A stretch of 60,054 nucleotides of DNA from assembly GCA_001464575.1 (NCBI GenBank), contig LNFE01000235.1:1-60054 (forward strand), in the 5' to 3' direction. Position numbers and translations under genes: made by a program. Positions within the stretch are counted from its first letter, which is position 1. Every line of letters begins with the position of its first letter. Positions 1 to 7,301 of the stretch are shown in pieces. The notes beneath the pieces were generated by a model. The model was not told the DNA's origin and did no database searches. It saw only the letters and a list, made by a program, of their open reading frames with translations. Origin of the DNA: Acidobacteria bacterium Ga0077553. GTDB lineage: Bacteria; Acidobacteriota; Terriglobia; Bryobacterales; Bryobacteraceae.

Positions 1-300
1 CGGCGTTTGAAGCCGAACTACCCGGACTACGCAAGGACGACGGAGTGCGTGGAGCTGCTGGCAACCCAAGCCATCCTATTGGCCTTGATCCTACGGGCTG
101 GGCGGCGGACACCACTCCCGCTGCTGGGCGCGGGCGTACTTTACTTGTCGGTGAGCGTTTACGTGGGCAGCGGCCTCGCCGGGTATCCGCGGTTTCTCAT
201 CTGGCAGTTTTGGGACGAGTCCCCCGACGTGATGCTGGTGGCCGCAGGGACCGGTGTAGCGCTGGCGGGATGGGGGGTTCTACGACTGGAACACAGATGA
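1..300 (+). CDS. Membrane protein, C-terminal part (cut by window edge)
   Basis: The frame is open to the left edge of the window and stops at 298-300, so the true start probably lies outside. A TTG at 7 is the only start-like codon near the edge. The readable part holds about three hydrophobic stretches (around residues 18-31, 38-55 and 75-92 counted from the TTG) and ends in a short charged tail. I recognise no family. It could instead be a complete small membrane protein starting at the TTG, but no ribosome binding site can be judged here. Confidence 0.5.
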   Translation, partial: RRLKPNYPDYARTTECVELLATQAILLALILRAGRRTPLPLLGAGVLYLSVSVYVGSGLAGYPRFLIWQFWDESPDVMLVAAGTGVALAGWGVLRLEHR

Positions 301-315
301 AGCAGACGCCTATCG

Positions 316-350
316 TTCGCAGCAGAGTTGCTCCGCTTCGTTGCTGCGAA
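316..350. repeat. Inverted repeat (possible hairpin) between genes
   Basis: Two perfect 9-base arms, TTCGCAGCA at 316-324 and TGCTGCGAA at 342-350, are separated by 17 bases. It starts 16 bases after the stop of the edge membrane protein. No T-run follows, so it is not a classical intrinsic terminator. It may be a weak terminator or mRNA 3'-end stabiliser. The rest of 301-436 shows nothing else. Confidence 0.35.
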
Positions 351-436
351 TGGGCAGGGCCATAGCCGAAGGATACGCGCAATTTCTTCGATCGGCTGCC
401 CGTAACCTGCAAGAGCCGGCGAGCGAAAGAGATGGC

Positions 437-1138
437 ATGCCGTACGTAAGCCGTCGACAGGCGGTGCTGTTAATGGGAGCGCCAATGATTCCGGGCACGA
501 TTTGGGGGGCAGATTCAATTCACGCCACGTTTGTCGCCGACGCGCGGTCAGCGGATGGTCCGCGGGCAAAGCGAGAGGATCGCTACCGGATCGAGTCCGT
601 GCAGGTGATCCGGGGAGCGGTTGCCTCGCCGCCGGCGCCGGGATGGTCGATGACCCGATGGGAGTCCGACGCACCGTGGGAGGCCAAGGGTGCTATCGTC
701 TACCGGGGCGCGACCGCGCCCTTGCAATACACCAGTCCGGCGCAGGTTGCGGCCTTGGCGCGGTCGCGGCAGGAATTTCCGGCGGGAAGCGGTTCGGTGC
801 GGGCCGTGCTGATTCCGATCCGGAAGTCGGCAGCGTGGTGGGCGCTGCCGGCGGAGGAACGAATGGGCTACTTCGCGCGCCGGCAGGGGCGGGCGGGGCA
901 TACCCAGATTGGCGAGCCCTACATTGACCGGGTGTTCCGGCGGCTCTACCACGCCCCAAGCCAAGGCACCGGCGGCGAGTACGATTTCCTCACCTACTTT
1001 GAATTCCGGGACGAGGACGAAGCAGTATTCCGGAAACTGTTGGAGAAGTTGCGCGACCCCGAACTGAATCCCGAGTGGGGATTCGTCGATCGGGAGTGGG
1101 AGATCTGGACGCGGCTAGCGAATCGGGAAGTCCGGTGA
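437..1138 (+). CDS. Chlorite dismutase family heme protein, Tat-exported
   Basis: A 233-residue protein with a twin-arginine leader (SRRQ near residue 7, then a hydrophobic stretch), so export to the periplasm is likely. The C-terminal half carries the chlorite-dismutase fold signature: AAWWALP-EER, then His155 (GHTQ) and Arg168 (RRLYH) 13 residues apart, then DFLTYFEF. In characterised chlorite dismutases the proximal heme histidine and the distal catalytic arginine are also 13 residues apart. Function is therefore a heme enzyme of the Cld/HemQ/DyP superfamily, and the real substrate is unknown. I chose ATG 437 over the upstream in-frame starts because it places the Tat motif at the N-terminus. 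It converges on the sulfatase gene and overlaps its 3' end by 24 bases. Confidence 0.8.
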   Translation: MPYVSRRQAVLLMGAPMIPGTIWGADSIHATFVADARSADGPRAKREDRYRIESVQVIRGAVASPPAPGWSMTRWESDAPWEAKGAIVYRGATAPLQYTSPAQVAALARSRQEFPAGSGSVRAVLIPIRKSAAWWALPAEERMGYFARRQGRAGHTQIGEPYIDRVFRRLYHAPSQGTGGEYDFLTYFEFRDEDEAVFRKLLEKLRDPELNPEWGFVDREWEIWTRLANREVR

Positions 1139-2446
1139 ATCGGTTCGAACCGTGGCCAGGATCTTTTCCATCCGGGCGACCACCTCGGGATTCTGCTTGG
1201 CCACGTCGTTGGCTTCGTTTAGGTCCTTACTCAGGTCGTAGAGTGCCGGCTTCACGTACTTCCAGTCGCCGACGCGAAGGGCCTGTTTGAAGCCGCCTTC
1301 GTGGAACTCCCAATAGAAGAAATCGTGAACCTTGGCCTTGCCGCCGGTCAGGGCCGGCAGGATCGAGAGGCCGTCGGTATCCTTGGGCACCGGCTGGTTG
1401 GTGATCTCGCCGAAGGTGGCCATCATGTCCCAGAAGGCAAAGGGATGGCCGGAAACCTGGGCGGGCTTGATCTTGGCGGGCCACCGAGCGAGGAAGGGTA
1501 CGCGGATGCCGCCGTCCGTGAGGCTGCGCTTATAACCACGAAGCGGGCCGGAGGATTGGAAGTACTCGGGATCGTGGCCGCCTTCTTTGTGCGGGCCGTT
1601 GTCCGAGGTGAACATGACGAGGGTGTTGTCGTCGAGGCCGAGAGCTTTAAGCTTTTCAAAGATGCGGCCGATGTCCCGGTCGAGGCGGGTGATGGTGGCG
1701 GCGAACTTTCGCTCGAGGGGCGGCCAAGGTTCGGCCGAGTACGGCGCGTCCTCGGGGATCTCGATCCCGTCGCCGGTGTCGCGGCCGAGCTCGTTGTTGG
1801 CGTGGGGGATGGTGGAGGCGAAGTAGAGGAAGAAGGGCTTCGCTTGATTCGCGTCGAGGAATTTCAGGGCGCGATCGAGGAACAGGTCCGGCGCGTACTG
1901 ACGCTTTTTGCCGCCCCAGTTACCGGCAAGTTCGATAGCGTGGTCGCCGTCGAGCAGCATGCCGGGATAGTACAGATGAGCTTGCATTTGGCTGAAGAAG
2001 CCGAACCAGGAATCCCAGCCTTTCTTCGTCGGATAGCCGGGGTAGCCAACTCCGCCGAGGGCCCATTTGCCAAACATGCCGGTGGAGTAGCCGGCCTTCT
2101 TGAACAACTCCGGTAGCACGAAATCATCTGTTCGTAGCAACGTTTCGTTTTTCCCGTTGCCCCGGATGCGAGTGTGGCCAGTGTGATAGCCCGTCATGAA
2201 CGCAGAGCGGGAGGGCGCACAAACGGTGCAGCCGGCGTAAGCCTGCGTGAAGCGGATGCCCTCTGCCGCCATGCGGTCGAGATTAGGGGTCTTGATGCGC
2301 TTCTGGCCGTAGCAGCCGAGGTCGCCGTAGCCCAGGTCGTCCGCCATGATGAAGACCACATTGGGCGGGCGCTGCTGAGCGCGGGCCAGATTGGCAGCGG
2401 CGAGCGTACCGAGGAAGTGGCGGCGGTTGAGCAGCGGTGGAGTCAT
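1115..2446 (-). CDS. Sulfatase (arylsulfatase family S1), Tat signal
   Basis: A 443-residue sulfatase that hydrolyses sulfate esters, probably on sugars. The leader has a twin-arginine motif (NRRHFLG, residues 7-13), so it should be periplasmic. The catalytic motif C76-A-P-S-R80 is the site where cysteine is matured to formylglycine. Metal-binding ADD (35-37) and TSDNGPH match the alkaline phosphatase superfamily. No formylglycine-generating enzyme is in the window, so maturation must come from elsewhere. It is divergent from the small gene at 2481. The nearby symporter and sugar-acid enzymes fit a role in releasing sulfated sugars, but that is inference. Confidence 0.92.
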   Translation of the reverse strand: MTPPLLNRRHFLGTLAAANLARAQQRPPNVVFIMADDLGYGDLGCYGQKRIKTPNLDRMAAEGIRFTQAYAGCTVCAPSRSAFMTGYHTGHTRIRGNGKNETLLRTDDFVLPELFKKAGYSTGMFGKWALGGVGYPGYPTKKGWDSWFGFFSQMQAHLYYPGMLLDGDHAIELAGNWGGKKRQYAPDLFLDRALKFLDANQAKPFFLYFASTIPHANNELGRDTGDGIEIPEDAPYSAEPWPPLERKFAATITRLDRDIGRIFEKLKALGLDDNTLVMFTSDNGPHKEGGHDPEYFQSSGPLRGYKRSLTDGGIRVPFLARWPAKIKPAQVSGHPFAFWDMMATFGEITNQPVPKDTDGLSILPALTGGKAKVHDFFYWEFHEGGFKQALRVGDWKYVKPALYDLSKDLNEANDVAKQNPEVVARMEKILATVRTDSPDFPIR

Positions 2447-2480
2447 GCGGATTGCAATATCATACCGGACGAGGGGCGGG

Positions 2481-2759
2481 ATGCCAGGCGATCCAAGAAC
2501 CCTGAAGACGATTCTTGAAAACAGGCCAGACTCCTATTCGTCCAATCGGGAGTTGGCGGAGATGGAGAAGGCTCACGGAGCGGAGGTGCGGGCAGAAGTA
2601 GTGAGTCTGTTCGATCACCTGACGAATTTTGGGATGAGTCCTTGGGGGCTCGATGAGGCCGCGCGGCAGATGCACGCCGCAGCCTCAGAAGGCTACCCAT
2701 GGTTGGCGAAAGAGTCGCGCAATCGGCTCACCCATGCCTTCTTCGCGAACTGGAAGTAG
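2481..2759 (+). CDS. Hypothetical protein
   Basis: A 92-residue soluble protein starting at ATG 2481, preceded closely by the purine-rich GAGGGGCGGG. It has mixed charged helices, no signal peptide, no membrane segment and no cysteine motif. I do not recognise the family. A longer in-frame version from 2391 would overlap the 5' end of the divergent sulfatase gene, so I prefer the internal ATG. It lies 33 bases upstream of the symporter and could be cotranscribed with it. Confidence 0.5.
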   Translation: MPGDPRTLKTILENRPDSYSSNRELAEMEKAHGAEVRAEVVSLFDHLTNFGMSPWGLDEAARQMHAAASEGYPWLAKESRNRLTHAFFANWK

Positions 2760-2779
2760 AGGAATTGGCCGGGGTTCAG

Positions 2780-2785
2780 TACACT
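2780..2785 (+). promoter_or_regulatory. Candidate -10 element, possibly leaderless start
   Basis: TACACT ends 7 bases before the symporter ATG at 2793, and no Shine-Dalgarno sequence is visible. This spacing would put transcription initiation at or next to the A of the ATG. No good -35 box is seen, so confidence is low. Confidence 0.3.
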
Positions 2786-2792
2786 ATGGCCC

Positions 2793-4352
2793 ATGCTTGA
2801 TTGGTCGATCATCGCGGTCTATTTCGTGATTGTGTTCGGGATTGGCTTCTACCATTCGCTCAAGGAGCGCAATACGACCGGCTACTTTCTAGCCGGCGGC
2901 AACGTGGGATGGTTCGCGGTGGGGGCGTCGCTGTTTGCGACCAATATTTCGAGCGAACACTTTATCGGCCTGGCGGGCAGTGGGGCGTCGACCGGATTGG
3001 CGGTAGGGTGCTACGAGTGGTCGGCCGCGGTCTGCCTGCTCCTGTTGGGCTGGATTTTCGTGCCGCATTACCTGCAGAGCCAAGTGTTCACCATGCCGGA
3101 GTTCCTGGAGAAGCGGTTCTCACCGGGATGCCGCTGGTACCTGACCGGCGTTTCGCTCTTCGCCTACGTCTTCACCAAGATCTCGGTGAGCCTGTTCGCG
3201 GGCGGCATTCTGATTCGGGAGATTCTCGGCTGGGACTACATGACATCGGCCATTTTGCTGGTGGTGGCGACCGGGGTCTACACGATATTTGGTGGCCTGG
3301 CGGCGGTGATCTACACGGACGTTTTTCAGGCCGTGCTGCTCGTAGCGGGGGCGATTGTTTTGACCGTGATCGGGCTGAACGAGGTAGGCGGGTTTGAGGC
3401 GCTTCGCAGTTCCCTGCCCCCGGACTTTTTCCACATGGTGAAGCCGGCCAGCGACCCGGCGTACCCATGGGTAGGGACGATCTTCGGAACGCTGATTCTG
3501 GGTACATGGTATTGGTGCACGGATCAGGTGATCGTGCAGAAAACGCTAGCGGCGCGGAACCTGCAGCAGGCGCGGTACGGGACGCTATTCTGCGCGGCAC
3601 TGAAGATCCTGCCCGTGTTTATCCTGGTGCTGCCGGGCCTGATCGCCAAGGCGCTGTGGCCGACCGAGGTGACGGGCGACAATGCCTACCCGCTCATGGT
3701 GATGCGGCTGCTGCCCCCCGGCGTGAAAGGACTAATGGTCGCGGCGCTGCTGGCCGCTTTGATGAGTTCCCTATCTAGCGTGTTCAACTCGTGCTCCACG
3801 CTGCTCACGATGGACATCTACAAGAAGTGGCGTCCGGAGGCGACCGAACGCCAACTCGTGAACTTCGGCCGGTACTCCACCGGGGTGATCGTGGTGCTCT
3901 CCGTCGTGTGGATCCCGTTCATCCGCAACCTGAATGATCAGGTCTATCAGTATCTGCAGAGCGTGCAAGCCTACGTGGGCGCGCCGATTGCGGCCACGTT
4001 CCTGACGGGCATTCTGTGGAAGGGAGCCACGCCGCGAGCCGCGATAACAACGCTGATTGTGGGCGGGGTAATCGGCGGGGGGCGGTTTCTGCTGGACGTA
4101 ATGCGCAACGCCTTCAAGATGGATCTCGGGATGTTCAACGACGTGGTGGCCATCAGCTTCTTAAACTTCAGCGTCGGGGTGTTCGCGCTCTGCGTACTGT
4201 TGATGGTGGTGGTCTCGAAGCTGTCGACGGTGAAGACGGGCGTCGAAGAGTTGACGATGGCCTTCAGCCACATCCGGGGATCCCGGATGGAGGTGGCCGC
4301 CACGGTCGCCATCCTGCTGGCCGTCGGCAGCCTGTGGGTACATTTCGCTTGA
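2793..4352 (+). CDS. Sodium:solute symporter (SSS family, SGLT-like)
   Basis: A 519-residue inner-membrane protein with about 13 to 14 hydrophobic segments along its whole length. The N-terminal region has the SSS pattern GYFLAGGNVGW, followed by SLFATNISSEHFIGLAGSG, which resembles the sugar-transporting SLC5/vSGLT branch. It probably imports a sugar or sugar acid with Na+. It stands 16 bases upstream of the galactonate dehydratase start, followed by the aldolase, suggesting the substrate feeds that pathway. No domain seems missing. The substrate cannot be told from sequence. Confidence 0.9.
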   Translation: MLDWSIIAVYFVIVFGIGFYHSLKERNTTGYFLAGGNVGWFAVGASLFATNISSEHFIGLAGSGASTGLAVGCYEWSAAVCLLLLGWIFVPHYLQSQVFTMPEFLEKRFSPGCRWYLTGVSLFAYVFTKISVSLFAGGILIREILGWDYMTSAILLVVATGVYTIFGGLAAVIYTDVFQAVLLVAGAIVLTVIGLNEVGGFEALRSSLPPDFFHMVKPASDPAYPWVGTIFGTLILGTWYWCTDQVIVQKTLAARNLQQARYGTLFCAALKILPVFILVLPGLIAKALWPTEVTGDNAYPLMVMRLLPPGVKGLMVAALLAALMSSLSSVFNSCSTLLTMDIYKKWRPEATERQLVNFGRYSTGVIVVLSVVWIPFIRNLNDQVYQYLQSVQAYVGAPIAATFLTGILWKGATPRAAITTLIVGGVIGGGRFLLDVMRNAFKMDLGMFNDVVAISFLNFSVGVFALCVLLMVVVSKLSTVKTGVEELTMAFSHIRGSRMEVAATVAILLAVGSLWVHFA

Positions 4353-4368
4353 TAGAGTGGATGGCGCT

Positions 4369-5580
4369 ATGAGCACTTTTTCCCGACGGAACTGGCTGGG
4401 CGCGGCCGGACTGACCACGCTGTTCCAAGAGAACCCGGCACTGGCGCAGAACGCGCCAATCGCTAAAAAAGACAACCTGAAGATTACGAAGCTCGAGACG
4501 ATTCTCGTCAAACCCCGCTGGCTGTTTTTAAAGATTCATACCAACGCCGGGATCGTGGGTCTGGGCGAGCCGGTGGTCGAAGGGCGCGCATTGACTTGCG
4601 CGACGGCAATCAAGGAGATTGAGCCCTACCTGGTGGGCAAGGACCCGCGGGCGGTGACGCACCATTGGCAGGCGATCTACCGCCATGCGTTCTATCGCGG
4701 CGGCCCGGTGTTGACCTCGGCGCTGAGCGGCATCGACCAGGCTCTGTGGGACATCAAGGGCAAGGCCTTGGGCGTACCGGTGTACGAGTTGCTCGGCGGC
4801 CCCACGCGGAACCGGGTGCGGGTGTATGCGCACTCGCGGACCCCGGAATCGATGAAGGCGGACCTGAAGAAAGGCTTCACCGCGTTCAAGACCGGCCCCG
4901 CGAAAAGGCGTCCGGCGCGGTACATTGAAACTCCCGCGGAAGTGAAATACGCGATTGAGAAGTTCGCGGAGCTGCGGGAGACCGTGGGCGACAACGTCGA
5001 CATTGGCGTCGACTTCCACGGGGCGATTTCGCCGGCGCACGCCAAGATGCTGATCAAGGGCATGGAGCCGTACAACCCCATGTTTATTGAAGAGCCCTGC
5101 CAGGCGCAGAACCACGACATCATGGCCGAAATTGCCCGCGGCACCCATCTACCGATTGCCACGGGCGAACGCGTCTTTACGAAATGGGGTTTCCGCGAGG
5201 TGCTCGAGAAAAAGGCCGCGACGATTCTGCAGCCCGACATGTGCCATGCGGGCGGCATCACCGAAGTGCGGCTGATTGCGGGTATGGCCGAGGCGTACTA
5301 CGCGACGATCGCGCCGCACAATCCGCTGGGGCCAATCTCGCTGGCGGCCGGCGTGCATCTGGCGGCGTCGATCCCGAACTTCCTGATTCAGGAGCAGGTG
5401 AGCCTGGGCGAGGGATACATCAAGAAACCGTTCGTCGTGCGCGAGGGCTATCTGGAGTTGCCGACGGGTCCGGGGCTCGGCATTGAGCTCGACGAAAACG
5501 CGATGGCCGACAAGATCGGGCACGACTGGCGCAACCAGGAGAGCTACGACGCGGATGACGGCTCGGTGGTGGATTGGTAA
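4369..5580 (+). CDS. dgoD: Galactonate dehydratase-like enolase-superfamily enzyme with Tat-like leader
   Basis: A 403-residue mandelate racemase/muconate lactonizing enzyme. It resembles D-galactonate dehydratase closely (WLFLKI, GLGEPVVEGRA, YRGGPVLTSALSGIDQALWDIKGK). Expected catalytic and metal residues are present: D215 and H217 (DFH), E241 (IEEP), E267 (TGER) and H317 (PHNPLGP). The product would be 2-dehydro-3-deoxy-galactonate. Unlike enteric DgoD, it starts with a twin-arginine-type leader (SRRNWLG, residues 5-11). I chose ATG 4369 over 4357 because the leader then starts cleanly. It lies directly upstream of an aldolase. The exact sugar acid is uncertain, since related subgroups use gluconate or other acids. 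Confidence 0.85.
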   Translation: MSTFSRRNWLGAAGLTTLFQENPALAQNAPIAKKDNLKITKLETILVKPRWLFLKIHTNAGIVGLGEPVVEGRALTCATAIKEIEPYLVGKDPRAVTHHWQAIYRHAFYRGGPVLTSALSGIDQALWDIKGKALGVPVYELLGGPTRNRVRVYAHSRTPESMKADLKKGFTAFKTGPAKRRPARYIETPAEVKYAIEKFAELRETVGDNVDIGVDFHGAISPAHAKMLIKGMEPYNPMFIEEPCQAQNHDIMAEIARGTHLPIATGERVFTKWGFREVLEKKAATILQPDMCHAGGITEVRLIAGMAEAYYATIAPHNPLGPISLAAGVHLAASIPNFLIQEQVSLGEGYIKKPFVVREGYLELPTGPGLGIELDENAMADKIGHDWRNQESYDADDGSVVDW

Positions 5581-5592
5581 CCTAGTCGTTTC

Positions 5593-6240
5593 ATGAACAA
5601 ACAGCAAATCGTTTCCAGCATTCTCGAGATCGGCATTATCCCGATCATCCGGGTGAACTCCGAAGAGGCGGCGATCAAGTCGATCGAAGCCGTTTACGAA
5701 GGGGGCATTCGCTCGGCGGAGATCACGATGACGACGCCGGGGGCAATCCGGGCGCTCGAGAAGCTGGCGGATGCGTTTGGCGACAAGATGATTCTGGGCG
5801 CGGGGACGGTGCTCGATCCGGAGACCGCCCGCGCCACGATTCTCGCCGGAGCAAGATTCCTGGTGACGCCGGCGCTGAAGGTGGCGACCATTGAAATGGC
5901 GAGGCGGTACTCGACCGTCATTTGCCCCGGGGCGCTGACGCCCACCGAAATTTTGACGGCGTGGGAAGCCGGCGCTGACTTTGTGAAAGTGTTCCCGTGC
6001 TCGAACATGGGCGGGGCGAAGTACATCAAGGCCGTGAAAGCGCCGCTGCCGCAAGTGGAGATGATTCCGACCGGCGGCGTGAACCTGGACACGATCGCCG
6101 ACTTCCTGAAGGCCGGGGCCTCGGCCGTGGCCGTCGGCAGCGAACTGATCGACAACGAGACCATCAAGGCCGGCAAGTATGAAGTGTTCACCGAGCGGGC
6201 CAAGCTGTTCCTGGCCGCGGTGAAAGCGGCGCGGAGCTAA
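5593..6240 (+). CDS. KDPG/KDPGal aldolase (class I)
   Basis: A 215-residue class I aldolase that splits 2-keto-3-deoxy-6-phospho-gluconate or -galactonate into pyruvate and glyceraldehyde 3-phosphate. The residues expected from E. coli Eda are in place: E43 (AEITMTTP), K132 for the Schiff base (DFVKVFPC) and T160 (IPTGG). Length is normal. It starts 12 bases after the dehydratase gene, so the pair forms a sugar-acid cleavage route. No 2-keto-3-deoxy sugar kinase is in the window. It has no signal peptide, so it acts in the cytoplasm. Confidence 0.92.
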   Translation: MNKQQIVSSILEIGIIPIIRVNSEEAAIKSIEAVYEGGIRSAEITMTTPGAIRALEKLADAFGDKMILGAGTVLDPETARATILAGARFLVTPALKVATIEMARRYSTVICPGALTPTEILTAWEAGADFVKVFPCSNMGGAKYIKAVKAPLPQVEMIPTGGVNLDTIADFLKAGASAVAVGSELIDNETIKAGKYEVFTERAKLFLAAVKAARS

Positions 6241-6243
6241 GCA

Positions 6244-6414
6244 ATGGCGATCAGCAAAGAGTTGCTGGAGATTCTGGTGTGTCCGCTTTGCAAGACCAGC
6301 TTGGACATGAAGGCGGATGGCAGCGGGCTGAAATGCGTGCAGTGCCGCCGGGTCTACCCGATTCGGGATGAGATTCCGGTGATGCTGATTGACGAAGCGA
6401 AAGTCGAAGATTGA
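6244..6414 (+). CDS. Trm112-family small zinc-ribbon protein
   Basis: A 56-residue protein. It starts KELLEILVCPLC, has a second Cys pair (CVQC) and ends YPIRDEIPVMLIDEA, the hallmark of the Trm112/YcaR family (UPF0434). The two CxxC pairs suggest a zinc ribbon. In bacteria these proteins often sit beside lipid A or LPS genes and may support methyltransferases. Here a glycosyltransferase and an MsbA-like exporter follow. It lies 3 bases after the aldolase gene, and its stop overlaps the next start. Confidence 0.88.
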   Translation: MAISKELLEILVCPLCKTSLDMKADGSGLKCVQCRRVYPIRDEIPVMLIDEAKVED

Positions 6415-7301
6415 ACACCGTACTGGAGCAACTGCCCGAGGGCGCGAAGGTGGGAATCATCCGGCTGCGCTCGCTGGGCGACTGCGTATTGACGACCCCG
6501 GCGATTCACTTGTTGAAGAGCTTCCGGCCGGATTTGAAGATCGCCGTAGTGGTGGAAGACCGCTTCGCGGCGGTATTTCGCGGCAACCCGGACGTGGATG
6601 CCGTGTTCTCTCCGGCGCTGGGGGAGTTGACCATTTGGGGCCCGAAGCTAGTGATCAACTTCCATGGGGGATCGCGGAGCATCTGGCTAACGGCGTTGGC
6701 CCTCGCGGGACTGCGGGCGGGATTTCAACACTTCACGGCGCAGGCGGTTTATAACGTGAAGATGCCGCGAGCGCAGGAGGTTATGGGGGTGGAACGGCCG
6801 GTGCACACGGCGGAACATTTAGCATCCGGCATGTTTTATCTGGGGGTGCCGATGGCGGAGGTGCCGCGAGCGCGTTTGTTCGCGCGGCCGCGCTTCGTCG
6901 AGAAGCCCTACGCCGTCATTCATCCGGTGGCCTCGGCGGCCGACAAGAGTTGGAGTGCGGCAGGCTTCCGCGCGGTGGCGGAGCATTTGAGCGGGTTGGA
7001 GCCGGTATTCATCGGCGGGCCCGGGGATGACCTTTCGGCTTTTGCCGGCTTCCGAACGGTGGTGGGAGCGCCACTGGAAGAAACGATGACGCTGCTTGCA
7101 GGGGCGTCCTTGTTCGTGGGCAACGATAGCGGCCCGGCGCATATGGCGGCAGCGTTCGGGGTGAAGCAGGTGGTGATCTTCGGGCCCTCCGACGCCGTGA
7201 CGTGGGCGCCATGGCGGGTGCGGGCGGAGGTGGTGAACGGGCGCGGGTCGATGGCCAACGTAACCGTGGACGAAGTGCTCGCGGCGGTGGACCGGCTATG
7301 A
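6411..7301 (+). CDS. Glycosyltransferase family 9 (heptosyltransferase-like)
   Basis: A 296-residue GT9 enzyme that likely adds a sugar to the LPS core on the inner side of the membrane. Evidence is the N-terminal IIRLRSLGDCVLTTPAI and the C-terminal donor-binding motif VGNDSGPAHMAAAFG followed by VIFGPSD. It starts at TTG 6411, overlapping the Trm112 stop (TTGA), and ends overlapping the next ATG, so the genes are translationally coupled. It is somewhat short for the family: the usual cysteine-containing stretch near the C-terminus is absent. Acceptor and donor are unknown. Confidence 0.85.
   Translation: MNTVLEQLPEGAKVGIIRLRSLGDCVLTTPAIHLLKSFRPDLKIAVVVEDRFAAVFRGNPDVDAVFSPALGELTIWGPKLVINFHGGSRSIWLTALALAGLRAGFQHFTAQAVYNVKMPRAQEVMGVERPVHTAEHLASGMFYLGVPMAEVPRARLFARPRFVEKPYAVIHPVASAADKSWSAAGFRAVAEHLSGLEPVFIGGPGDDLSAFAGFRTVVGAPLEETMTLLAGASLFVGNDSGPAHMAAAFGVKQVVIFGPSDAVTWAPWRVRAEVVNGRGSMANVTVDEVLAAVDRL

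Noticed and set aside
1301..2116. A 271-codon open frame on the plus strand within the sulfatase gene
   Set aside because: It is antisense to a clear sulfatase and its translation is low complexity, rich in Gly, Glu, Val and Arg; a by-product of GC-rich coding DNA.
5149..6054. A 301-codon minus-strand frame over the dehydratase and aldolase
   Set aside because: Antisense to two enzymes with intact catalytic residues.
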